DNA of 64,000 bases from Zerene cesonia (taxonomy: Eukaryota; Arthropoda; Insecta; Lepidoptera; Pieridae). A program made the position numbers and the translations under genes. Location of the stretch: NCBI RefSeq assembly GCF_012273895.1, contig NC_052111.1, positions 3,906,001-3,970,000 of the forward strand, read 5' to 3'. Position 1 is the first letter of the stretch. Each line of letters opens with the position of its first letter. This document shows positions 35,232-47,437 of this stretch, in pieces. Below the pieces are notes generated by a model that did not search any database, had not been told where the DNA came from, and was given only the letters and a program-made list of their open reading frames with translations.

Positions 35232-37317
35232 TATGATTAGTAGGATAGGATTTACCTATACATGTTTGCAAGTATAGATAATATTAAGTAAATTAGTTAG
35301 TACATCGATGCCGATATTTTAGAAAGAACTTAGATAACTTATTTTATTAGTCAGTAAACAAATCCTTTTATTATTATTCAAAAAATAGATCGAAATATGT
35401 AAATCCATACGGAATAAAGGAAAATATGCAAGAAAATTGGTATCACTACATTTCACACACAAACATTTGTACAAAGCATAATACGAGTATATGACTAGTC
35501 AATTCTACTGTGAAAGCCCACTTTTAGAGCACTCTTGGGTGTTACGACTTTTATCATAGGAAATCTCTCTCCTTTCTGCATAATTCATCGGTATGAAGTT
35601 GAAACCGAAGTCGTAAAAGAAATCGCTCTATGATTTCATGTCTTCGGGAAACTTTCTACTTGTCTTTCCTTCAGAATCAATGGCCGCTCCGGGCCGTGTT
35701 GTATTAACAACCGTTCGGTTTACGAATAAAATTGGAGTTTTTAAGCTCACGAACTGAAAACGAACCAATAACGATTAAGTCGCTCTTACGATACATATAG
35801 AAAGTACGTGGCAAAACTAAATCAAATATTCAAGATATTCTTCACTGACACGCAATAATACACAAAATTTGTCGATTGTTAAAGTGGAAAGTGAATCTGG
35901 TATATTCAATAGTATAGGTTTCGTTAAGTCACATATTTACTTATGTTTCTCTTTCAATTTTAATATTTGCAAATCTTATCACAAAGATTTTGACTTCATT
36001 TTATTCCAAAATCCTATATTCTCAATGCACACATTTATTAAGGTTTATGAATAAGCATTAATAAATGTTCCTTTTCATTTAATTACAAATAGGTAAATAT
36101 GAGTCCGTAAAAAAACTTCATGCTTATTTCAAATTCTCGAGTTATTTTAAATGCATTTAATCTTTTTATAAAAATCCGTTTAACAAAGATGCAGTCATAC
36201 TTGAGCCGTTTACAGAGGGCAATCACAAATGGATTCTTATAAAGCAACTTTTTCTCTTTGCCGAGGTAAAGTCGGAAGTTTTTCATGAGAAACGCTTTAA
36301 AGTACATTCCAAAAAAATTCTTATGGCTTATTCTCAAAAGTACAGTCAATATTAAATGTAAAATACAAAGAAAAATAATAGTGTTCCAAATTATATTCAA
36401 CAAAGCCACCTAATCCAAAGTAAAAAAAAAACTATTTCATACCAGCATGAACAATGTGAACGTGAATGAATGAAAGGTAACGCAATTGGCCAGCATGATG
36501 CACTTTGGTATTTTGATGATGATGCATATTAGATGTAAATATTTTATCATACCAATAATACGTCGTAACAGATTTCTTGTTACGACCTTCCATATATTGG
36601 GTTTTACTTTATAAGGTTTTGCGTGGTAATATCATACAGATATACTATATTTCACTATACATATTGACAAGTATATTATATATAATCTAATTAATGTTAA
36701 CATGACGGTAATGGAAACACGTAATCTAATAATCAATGCTAATATCTTGCTGATTCAGCGTGTGATATTATAATATAAATAAAGCCAATCTCCCCACGAA
36801 ATGGACCATGTGCCCGCCTAATCCTGCAATAAATCATCATTTAGAACGAATAATAATCATTATGTACCGAACGGTGGCGAGTGGGCGACGGTATACTCTA
36901 ATACATCATGTCACGATTACATGTATCAAATAAACATTATATCGAGATTTTCCTTTTATTCCTATTATTATAGAGATTAAGGTCCAATATACAGGCGATA
37001 ATTTAATTAATGAATATTGCGATAAAGGAAATTGGATGCTGTTTAAAAACTGATATACGTAAACATAAATTATCTAAATGTTGATATTATTATGGCTTCC
37101 GAATAGATATAACAATATCATAAGGCAAACATTCATCAACTATGAAAATATATGTTTCCTTCGCTTAAATTTTATCTACTTATTTTTATCATATTTGTTT
37201 TTATGTTCATAAAATACACTATGATTTAAAGACCTGCGTCGGTTTTAGAAACCCTTGGCATAAAATTTGCCACAAAAGGATTGACAAAATAAGTAGGTAT
37301 CACTATCTGACAATGTC

Positions 37318-37563
37318 TCTTCTTCTTTTATATCATAGCGGGCAATCGAGTTGTTGGATCACCTGATGATTAGCAACTATAACCACCCATTAAAATTTGC
37401 TAAGATAATTTCTCGGCGCAAGATGGCTCAGTTCGTGCCGAAGCTTATGATTTGTCTAGAAATAGTAGGAAGGATAAAAGTGACATAGACTACTTTTTGC
37501 CTCATCATTCCCATGGGAATTTCCTTCGACTGTACGGGCGTAGAAGCGGGCGGAAAGCTAGTT
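37318..37563 (+). mobile_element. Mosaic of family X retroposon fragment and Helitron 3' end, right copy
   Basis: Mirror of 31357-31610: a decayed family X 3' region next to a Helitron-type end (agaagcgggcggaaagctag). It is shared by both arms. Confidence 0.55.
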
Positions 37564-37782
37564 TAAAATATAGATCATTGTAAGAGGTGGTATATAACAT
37601 TAAAATGAATATTGGAAGATCAGCCTTATTGCAAATATTTTTCTTAAACAAGGATACTAAGCCTTAAAAACCTTAAGCGCTATAGTAATTGCCTAAACAT
37701 CTACCTAAGATTTATATATTATTGCCACCGTAAACAAATCCTCAAATATTGATTCGGATGCCGGTTATGGTTTTTCAAACAG

Positions 37783-37909
37783 GGGTGACGGAATATGTCC
37801 CAGCGGGACGCAGCGCCCGCGAGGACTGCTCGCGGCTACTCGGCCATCCACCAACTAGTAACGACATCAACCGTACCGATCAGTTTTGCGACTTCCAGAT
37901 CTGGTACCA
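37783..37909 (+). CDS. Candidate internal exon of an unidentified gene, right copy
   Basis: Mirror of 31022-31148, after the acceptor-like tttttcaaacag. The frame reads TEYVPAGRSAREDCSRLLGH, so the first Cys of the left copy is Tyr here, with one additional synonymous change in the preceding Glu codon. All other bases of the block match. Function unknown; a non-coding conserved element is an equally good explanation. Confidence 0.25.
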
Positions 37910-40900
37910 GTACGAATGCATTTTAATTTCCAATGTTCTCGTCATTCTATCGTGCATAATAAATAATTATTATGTTTTAGCTGCGTGGTATAAGATTTGT
38001 TTTAAATTTATTTTGTCACCTTATTTTAATTTTTACCCAACTAAATAAAATAATAATAAAATAATAAAAATAATTTAGTTGTATAAAAAATGTAAATAAA
38101 ATAAAAACATATTATATAAATATAAAATAAGTTTAAATCGCTCCCGACGTAGACCTGATGTGCATTAATTGAAGAACATTGGACAAGTTTATAACTAATG
38201 TATAATAATAAGATAAAAGTTTTAGTAATATGAAAAAATTAGTATTTTTATATAAAAAATTAAAATATATTTAAAAATTAAAACCACTGGCAATACTAAC
38301 GCTAAAATCAAAAATCTATAAATCATATTCTAGTCACAACACTTTTATTTTCGATAGAACATATATTTTCGCAAGAACATTGACGGTAGCGGTAGCGCAC
38401 CCCTAACCTAATGCTTGCAAATTAAAAGGCATGATGGTCCCTAGGGTCTCTCATTTTAAGTCAGTAAAAATTTGCGGGGGTGCCACGAGCCATTCTCTAT
38501 GGTTGACAGGGTAAAATCGATCATTAATTATATTATACATCTAATATCTTTAGCCACATGTTACTATATGTCTCCCTAAATTTAAGTATGTTATTGTGTT
38601 ATAATGATCAATCTAGTTATAGGTATTAGATATGGTGAACAGGCTCGATGTATTTATTATATACAAGGCCTTAAACTAAAGTTTTTTTGCTGTAAATCAA
38701 CATCGTCCATGGATTGGAATATTATTCTTTGAATGAATAAAAAACAAATGATTTTAAATAAAATGAAAAACTTTTTTTTTTATTTATATAATAGTAATTT
38801 TATGAACAATATTTAAAAAAATGTATGTCTATGTCTATGTCTAAACCCATATGTAAATTTTTTTATTAATTTATGTTATCGAAGAATATACATATTACGA
38901 TATCTAATTGATTTTATCTAATTGATTGAAGAAGATAGGTATTATCGATGTATTAATAATTTTCCTTGTGCTCGCCTCACCGACATGCAAGTATATACTA
39001 CTAAGCGAAATACGCTACATGTAATCAAATGCACAACGATATCTTAAATAAATTAACGTTTTAGATATATGCCCATAATAAATAGATATTATAAAATAAA
39101 ATAAATCATACAACCAATACATCGGAACAACTCCTGATGTATATTTTCCTATTTCTATAGACATCTAAGAATAACAATATTTTTATAGCCATTACAATAA
39201 TAAGTTTAACTTAAGAAAAAGGAAAAAAAAGCTCAAATGTTAAAAAAAAATGTATTAAGTCTCACCATTAATCGTACACAAAGGATATAAGAAGATTAAT
39301 GGGCTATTTATCGTCACGTCGAGATAATTCCATAAGTATGGCATAAATGTATCCTACAATCCCACACTACGAGACAGAATCGGCATGGAGCGTGTAGATA
39401 AGCATCTGCTGAGTGGATCCCCCTGTGTTTCCGATCGACACACGCTCTGTTGCTATTAATTTCTGAGCCCCGTCACAAAGCTAATACAGAGGCTTGGACA
39501 AAATGTGATTATATTTGCAAGTAAAATGTATGTTACGATATAATTCCACGCAGATATGCCTTTCAGTGTTTCAATGTTATACACATTGTGTTACTCGCTT
39601 TGATGTTGCATGCGGTTGTCGCTGTATAGTAATATTAGTAAGACTGCATTTTAGCAATGATGAGAATAACGTGAATGTTCTATGATAGTTCCAGTAACTC
39701 ATATATGCCAAGCTTAATAAAATTTATAACAAAACGAAATCTTCTAGGACACATTTCGTTAAGAAAAAGATGTGAACTGATCGTCCTCCACCTTGTCGTC
39801 GACATACTTTCGCAATATCGTAAATTTTTATCATCTAGACAACGCTAAAAGTAAACTGATACGTCATGTCCCCCTATCGCTAAAACTAATGAAACCTTAC
39901 AAGATTCCTTATGTAACCCTGAGAAAACATGAAAACATATGACTAGAACTCTTATGAAACGTTAAGATTAAAAACAATTACGCATTAACGAAACAATCTT
40001 GATATTGATATATCAAGATTGTTAAGGTACAAGTGTCAATTTTTTGATAATTTATTCTTCGTTTCATACTTGTTATTATTTTTATTTTACATTTTTATTA
40101 TTATTACACTTAAATGTATATAACGCGAATTATTTTAATTGTATGGAAATCGTTCTAAAAATATAAAGTGAGGGGAGACGTTAATAAAAATTCCGTGTTG
40201 AAACAACAAATTAAACGAAGCTGAGCCACTCGAAAAGCCATAAGTACCTATCTCAATTGCCATCGATAAGGAATCCAAGCCGATGCGATGTATTTTAAGC
40301 ACGTTTCGGCTTACGGTTTTTGTTTCTCGCTATGTCTCTAAAACGAATTGCTCTTAAATTCTTCAGAATGTAATGTTGTCTGAGTTTTATTAAATCGAGT
40401 GTAACCATTCCTGACATTACGCAAATGGCGAGACCTCCCCTACATCTGTCGTGGGGATGCACCCCCTTAATAAGTGTTAAAGCTCGCCGGCTGCTATGAA
40501 CAATCCGTCTCGGTCCAAGCTAAATCTCTACAAATTCTTGATACAAATTAATACCATAGGACGACTCCGCGAATGTCTCTTGTAATTTCATTATGCAATA
40601 TCACCGCGCCCCTTCGAATAAAAGCCCACATTATATTAAGAAAATTCACTTGGCATGCTGCATACCTGACATCTATTGTTTCTAGGTTATTTTCACATCG
40701 AATGACTTTATTTACTTCCAAGCTTTAATGCGTTTGGAATAATTATTATGAGTTTCTGTTATGTTATTGTATTTTTATCTTCTACCTACCCATATACTTA
40801 CTGGTGCAGTGGTTAAAAGACAAATTTAACTTAATTAAATATCAAAATTATAGCTTTTATTTACAGTGAATATAGAAAATTATAAAAGGAGCTGTAAACT

Positions 40901-41553
40901 AGAATTTATTATGCAATAAAATTATAAGTAATTTCACTTTGGTTGTAATGTCATTTGCAATATAATAAAAACACCGTAACTTACCGTAACATTTTTTTGA
41001 AGCATGCATTCTGAACGTTCCAGTAACATGATTATAACAATTCATTTTTCAGGCCATTAACCGTGGACGGCACAGCCCCTGCGTGGATGGATGGCGTGAA
41101 ATAAGTGCCAAGTAAAATAGTTCAGAACTAGCATCATGGTTGCAAATGTAAATGAACAATTAAATCGTTTGTCGTTCCCGAGCACAATGATGATAATTAT
41201 TTAAGTTTGCTGTGGGCGCCCAGTTGTCATCCGACGATAGAGCCCGCCTCTCACTGGAATTCACGGACCCTGTTTTCACTATTAAACGGCGACACTTCTG
41301 CTATTCCTAAATTATTATCAAAGCTTTCATTACTTGGCTCCGTAACAAAAGGTCTCTATAAATGTAGCAGCGCCGCGATTCAAGTTCTACAAGTTAGATT
41401 CAGCTACGCCTCGAACCCATTGTTCTCGGCTAGAAATCATAGTTCACATTGGGTGCGAGGTGAAATCTTGATTAATTTGTTACTTAGTTATAGCAAGTTC
41501 CGGATGACAAAGAGTTTAACTTACCACAGCTTCCAATTGGATACTACTAATAG

Positions 41554-41555
<2 letters not shown>

Positions 41556-41593
<38 letters not shown>
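41556..41593. repeat. TA dinucleotide microsatellite, expanded in the right arm
   Basis: A 38-bp alternating TA tract. The left arm has only about 10 bp at the matching place (27364-27373). This ordinary microsatellite length difference fits two alleles. Confidence 0.85.
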
Positions 41594-41595
<2 letters not shown>

Positions 41596-44500
41596 TTTAA
41601 GCTGCATGTAATACCTCCCATATTTATTAATTAACATCTACGCTATTGCATTTTAAGTCAGGTTCAACGAAATACTTGCTCTTGATCCCTGATTTCACTC
41701 GCATGAAACAGTTTTATTTTCGTAATATAATGTTCTATTTCCCATAAAAGTTTCCATTGCCAATTTTTTCGAATTTTAGATTTTGAGACACATTTGAGTC
41801 TGGCCTGTTTTCAATAGCTCTATCCATCAAGGTATATGAATAACAAAATTAAAGCAAATAAATTAGTTTGAAATCAACCCGTAAATTGTTAAAATCAATT
41901 TGTGAGATCAATTAATTAAATCATATAATTTCAGAGATGGTTTAAATCTATACATATATCAGATAAATAGTCATAACTAACGTAGAACCAATGTGATTCA
42001 CTTTAAATTTCTTCATAATCGGCCTTACACATACAATAGAGCATACCGTGACGTTAATTAAATTTCATTGATTCAGAGCTCATTTGTAAAGTGCGCCGAA
42101 TACCTACATATCAGTGGACGCGCGAGAGTTTCAGGGAAATGAAAATGGTTCACATTCGGCAATAGTGGAATGCTTTCAACGCGCGTAATTCAGTTAAACG
42201 TGTAATTTATGACTAGCAAATTACTGGCATGACTATGTCTGCATCACTAATATAATACTGCACTAACGGATATACCGCTCTTACCATAATTATTGCTTGA
42301 ACCAATTCAAATCTGCTCGACATAGTGGGCGCCTCATTAATTAGAGTTTAAGTTTCAAGGCTAAAATGATATTTTGTGCACGACCGGCAATACATCTTAA
42401 TTAGAACATACATAATTGTAAGAATTATAATTGTCTTAACATAATATTTTCTAAGAACGCATGAACGGAATGTATTTGATTTTTGGTTTGTCTTGTAACT
42501 GCAAAATTTTAAAAACATACAACAAAAAAGAAAGCGGCTGAAAACAGGCGGTGCCTACGAGAGTTTATATTATAAGAATAAAAACTATGACATAAGTACT
42601 TAGTAACATACTATATTGTAATTAAATATACTCTATTTCAAAATAACTGTACGTAAAAAAAAATTGCTCACTATCTTAATAAGTATATAATTCCCACGTG
42701 TAATTTTTATTCAATAACTACAATATGCAAATATGTATCATATACAAGGATTAATAATTCTAAAATATAGTATTACGATAATGAAATCGGTAATTATTAT
42801 AACCTATTAAATTAATTATGTCCTATTAATTATATTATGTCTAGATATTAATTATCTATTTCTATTGCGTAATATGCAAGTACATCATTATCGCAATGTA
42901 AACGAAACAACATCATTAAAAACATCTTGTAACCCGACTACTTCATAAAAGAAAATGTATTGCAGTTTTATGAAATAAGTTATCTATTTTTATTTTATTC
43001 ATAAAATTCTTCACGGAAACCAAAGCTCTTCTCAAAGGCAAAGGTAAAGGTACTATATTGAATACAGAAATTAGTTTTATTTTTGTATTAAAAAAACGAC
43101 GTTTTAGAAATAAACTTAAAATTTTTTTCACTGTTTTCATATCATAAATATTATATAATAAAAGCCTGTCTAAAATATTCCCCCAAAAAAGACACGCTTT
43201 GTAATGAAAATGTTATTTTTAAACTAAACCGGGTAAAACGTTAATCGTTGGTTTATTAAAGAAAATTTTACCCAAGATACCGAATCCGAACGCCTTACAA
43301 AACAGTAAAGTACTAAATTATATAAAAAATGTATCAGCTCAAAACCTACTATAGTATAGTTAAAAATATATTCATTTAATACCTCACTATACGGCATAAT
43401 TCGGATTAGTGGTTATATAGCGTTACTGAATGTATGGAAGATAATAATCCATGCAATTTTGTCGCTTAAGAACTACAGGACAGTTCTTTTGTATCAATGT
43501 TATGTACATATTACATAATATGTAGAATTTAAATGTAAGATTTATATTATTTTAAAAGACCAACTACAGAGTTTCTTGTTGGCTTTTCTCTGCAGAAACT
43601 GCTTTCTGAACCGGTAGTAAATGTTAAAACTTTGTTATGACAATTCAAAAGTTCTAATGGATATAATAATCAGTAAATGTTTGAGTTTGAGTTAGATTTC
43701 AGTTTTGGTTACAATATTCTAATTATCTCTACTTAAGAATTTTTTTTTAACTTTTATCCGAAACTAAAATGTGAGTCTCAGTTATTTAAAATTTAAATAT
43801 GTGTCATTTTAATAAACATTAATAGGTACACGCGCGTGAAACATACAGAGAGAAAAATTTATTAATATTTGTCATACTAGTCCTGTGTTTCTTTTTTATT
43901 TCATACAATGTGTATATGATTTGATACAGAAATAGGTATAAATAGTCTATATTATCAAATAATCATCATAGTATTATACGCGCAGTAGCGCTTTCCACGC
44001 CGATGACGCCGGGACTCGTATTTGTAACACCACATATAACTCAAGAACGCCTGAACGAATTTTAATGATTTGGTTTGATTGTTGATTTGCATCTTTGATT
44101 AGGTTAATAAGTGCGAAAAATATCAAACTGACACAAATCTAGTCTAGTCTTAATCGACTAGTATCTATAATGGTCAATCTACAAAATAATGTGTATGCGT
44201 AACCAATACGAACGGTCAATAAATAATTTATTTTTATTAGAAAAGAACAAGTCATGTCCATAATAATTGTGATTATAAGCAGCATCGACCCTAGAACTAA
44301 TCAACATGAAACATTTACTTATTAAAGTAGACTGCTAAATAATATCATCATAGCAATAACATACAAAAACATATTCTTAAATAAATCCGAAAAAAAACCT
44401 AAAAAACACCGACAGAAACAGATACAGTTCTAAAAAATTGCTCCAAGCATTTTACCTAATAAGTATGATATTTTACTGTGCTAGTTGATAAAACAATTTT

Positions 44501-45409
44501 CTATTTTTATAAATCAAGTCTTTATATTCAAATAACCTTAAACATAATTGATTTAACTGCTCTTATATTAGGCCAAAAGAGAAAAACAGCAAGAATCGTA
44601 TCATTATTTGTTATTTTAATTCAAACAAAAAATATAGTTTCAGTATAATAAATTGAATATATAAATCATAAATAATAACCCAGCCCCACCACGAAGTACT
44701 TTCGTCTTTTTTTATTCGTCAAATGTCAAGTGTTGTAATCGTTTGTTGTTATGCCACAAACAATTGCCAAATACATAGTGTTTTTACAAAAACGACCCAT
44801 AAATAGGGATAATATAAGTAAAACCCATTAACTAGAGCTATTGTATATGTTACCATTATTTGGATAGAAAGAAAACTTAAAAAAAATGTACGTATTGAAG
44901 CTGACTTTCATAGAGTTTTTTTATTTATATATAACCGTTGTTTCTTAGTCATCTCATTTTTATGCTGTTTAATTGTTATATACAAACACTGTGTAAATAA
45001 TTTTCCTCCATAAAATAAACATAAACGTTTAAATCCCACAAAGATAAGAGCAAGAGCATGCAAGCATGCAAGCATGCGAACATCCCATTATATATATACT
45101 AATCAATATCGAAGGATTTGAATTACCGTTAATTAACGAAGAAAATAAGGACATAGATATTTTTAAATTAAATTGCGGTTCTTCGCTTATTAGTCATAGT
45201 AACAATATATGTAATATAATAAGGCTAAGCGCAAGTTTATTAGTTACGTAAAAAAAGGGTTCAGATAAAATAGATCCATTGTTGAGGAGCATGAATAACT
45301 TTTTTATGTTTGTTATGTTTTTCTTCCAATATAGATAATAATTTAACAAAAGTTTCTCCCTTGTGGCCTCAGACTGTGTTTGATACAATTACTTTCTATT
45401 TAGACTTAC

Positions 45410-45575
45410 CTGAGTTGGTAAGCGTATTATCTCCATGGCCAGTAGAAGTATCAACATCAGCATTTACGTTAGAAACGAGAGGAACAAGCACGGCGCATGC
45501 CCAAGCGCATATCGGAAACAACCGCCGCGCACACTGCCAACCTGACCGATGCTTTAGGGCCCTCCGTTTAGCCAT
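45410..45575 (-). CDS. First coding exon of an unidentified secreted or membrane protein, right copy (partial)
   Basis: Mirror of 23365-23530: a start codon at 45575, a 55-codon frame plus one base, and a gtaagt donor just after 45410. The protein product is identical to the left copy. The two base differences (in codons 3 and 5) are both silent, which is what purifying selection on a protein predicts. The signal peptide is as described for the left copy. This gene also points to the central gap and has no recognised second exon in the window. Confidence 0.7.
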
Positions 45576-45980
45576 CGCACATCACCAACTATTAATCTTA
45601 ATCTAACTACCAATAATTATGATCACTAAGCATCTAAATACAAATCTCTATCGTGCTTTAAAACGTTTAAGCTCGTATATGTAAAGTTGGTAAAGTTTGA
45701 AGTTGTTATCGAGTGTCGTAGAGTTTAGTTTGCACGGAAGAGACACCGGAGTGCAGGTTGAGTGACGAGAACGTGACGGCGTGGTCGCGGCGGCACTGTC
45801 CGCGAGTCCACATTGCGGCCACGACCGGCTCCCACGGAGTCCCGTCGTCTCACACCCGGCTGCGAGGAGGGCCACTGCGCGCGCACTCCGGCCCCACAGC
45901 CAATAGCGCAGCGGGGGAGGGACCGCGCTTAAGACGCGCGGAAGTATATGCGGAGGCCTATGTACAGTGATGATAGCGGA
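45576..45980 (-). promoter_or_regulatory. GC-rich promoter and 5' untranslated region, right copy
   Basis: Mirror of 22960-23364 with the same CpG-rich block, the CCAAT motif (here on the plus strand, agccaat near 45900) and the same 35-codon upstream frame. It drives transcription leftwards, towards the central gap. Confidence 0.6.
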
Positions 45981-47044
45981 CAGGTGGTTTCGCGGACGTA
46001 ATTAGCCATTTGATAAGTTATTGCCATTACATAAATACTTTTAAATCGTTTTGCTCTTAAGATTGCCAAAATCGTTTTACAACGAACGACTTAATATCCG
46101 TTCTCGCTGCGTCTTCTTATTTTCAGTCTTGTTGCTCTATATTTAATTAAAGTTTTGGAAATGTTGTAAATTATTTAATTAGTTTTTTTAATACTATTAT
46201 ACGAATTGATAAATTTTAGGTAATATATTATATACGATTATGATGTTTTTTATTCTTGAGGACTTTGTGATTTTTTGTAAATTAAATGAGAAACATTAGA
46301 AAAAATATATGTAGATGATAAATAAATTGAAGCTGATACAGAGTGCTTTATAAATTCAAAATAATGGTTTTTTACCATTATTAAAAAAGTAAACTTGTGA
46401 TTCAAGAAGGCAAAAATAATTCAAAAAAGATTTTATGCAAACTATTTCAAGTGTACAGAATATGTATGTATTATGTTGCACAATATACCTATATAAATAA
46501 TACTTAAAAATGAGAGTGCATCTATTTGTTTAAAATCTTAACACGTTTAAAGAAAAATGTAACGTCTATAATTTTCCCTTTATCAGTAACACTGTGGTGT
46601 CTGGTTAGCCCCAATTAAAATTTTCAACAGCGACCTTGGATCGATTTCTACGCAACTAATAAAAAAAGTATCGATATGACATGGCCGACATGATCATAAA
46701 GCTGGTCCAATTGAGCTAAAACAGTTAAAATAAAATATATGTACTCATTCTTCAAAAAAAAAGGAAAGTATGATCAAAAAACATTAAATCAGAAATACAA
46801 CTTACACAGGTAGGTACATTCAAATGCGTTTAGTCATTAAAAAACTTTGGACAAAATAAGAAATTCATCCTCAGTTCCCTAGTAAACAGTTTTAAACAAA
46901 AGACCTTGTAAGCAATGTACAAGACAAGACTGTTTTAAACTTTTTCGTATCTAATCGAAAGTTAAATCAGAAACTATGAAATCTATGTTCAATCTTCATT
47001 GATATTATGATTATTAATTACGGTTATGAATAATATCCTACTAA
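45981..47044. other. AT-rich upstream region, right arm
   Basis: Mirror of 21904-22959. Nothing gene-like was recognised. Confidence 0.45.
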
Positions 47045-47437
47045 TCCTACTAATATTATAAATGCGAAAGTTTGTAAGGATGTGTGTGTGTTTGTTGCTC
47101 TTTCACGCAAATAACTACTGAACCGATTCCAATGAAATTTAGTACGTAGACAGCTGGACAACTGGAGTAACATATAGGCAACTTTTTATTCCGATATTCC
47201 TACGGGATACGGACTTACGCGGATGAAACCGCGGGGCGCAGCTAGTCCTACTAATATTATAAATGCGAAGTTTGTAAGGACGTGTGCGCATTTGTTGCAC
47301 GCAAAAACTACTGAACCGATTGCAATGAAATTTGGTACGTAGATAGTTGGACAACTGGAATAACATATAGGCAATTTTTATCCCGATATTCCTACGGGAT
47401 AACGACTTAAGCGGGTGAAACCGCGGGGCGTAGCTAG
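47045..47437 (+). mobile_element. Two abutting Helitron-like elements, right copies
   Basis: Copies at 47045-47245 and 47246-47437 in plus orientation, each TC...CTAG, joined without a spacer as in the left arm. The tandem therefore formed before the arms diverged. Confidence 0.8.

Larger units (their letters stand above)
35232..45409. other. Probable long first intron of the signal-peptide gene, right arm
   Basis: Mirror of 23531-33826, with the same GC-richer conserved blocks and no recognisable same-strand exon. It lacks the 127-bp hairpin insert and has a longer TA microsatellite (41556-41593). The open frame at 41207-41611 is the partner of the left 27357-27722 frame, with amino-acid replacements and a TA-coded tail, so it is not called coding. 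Confidence 0.5.
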
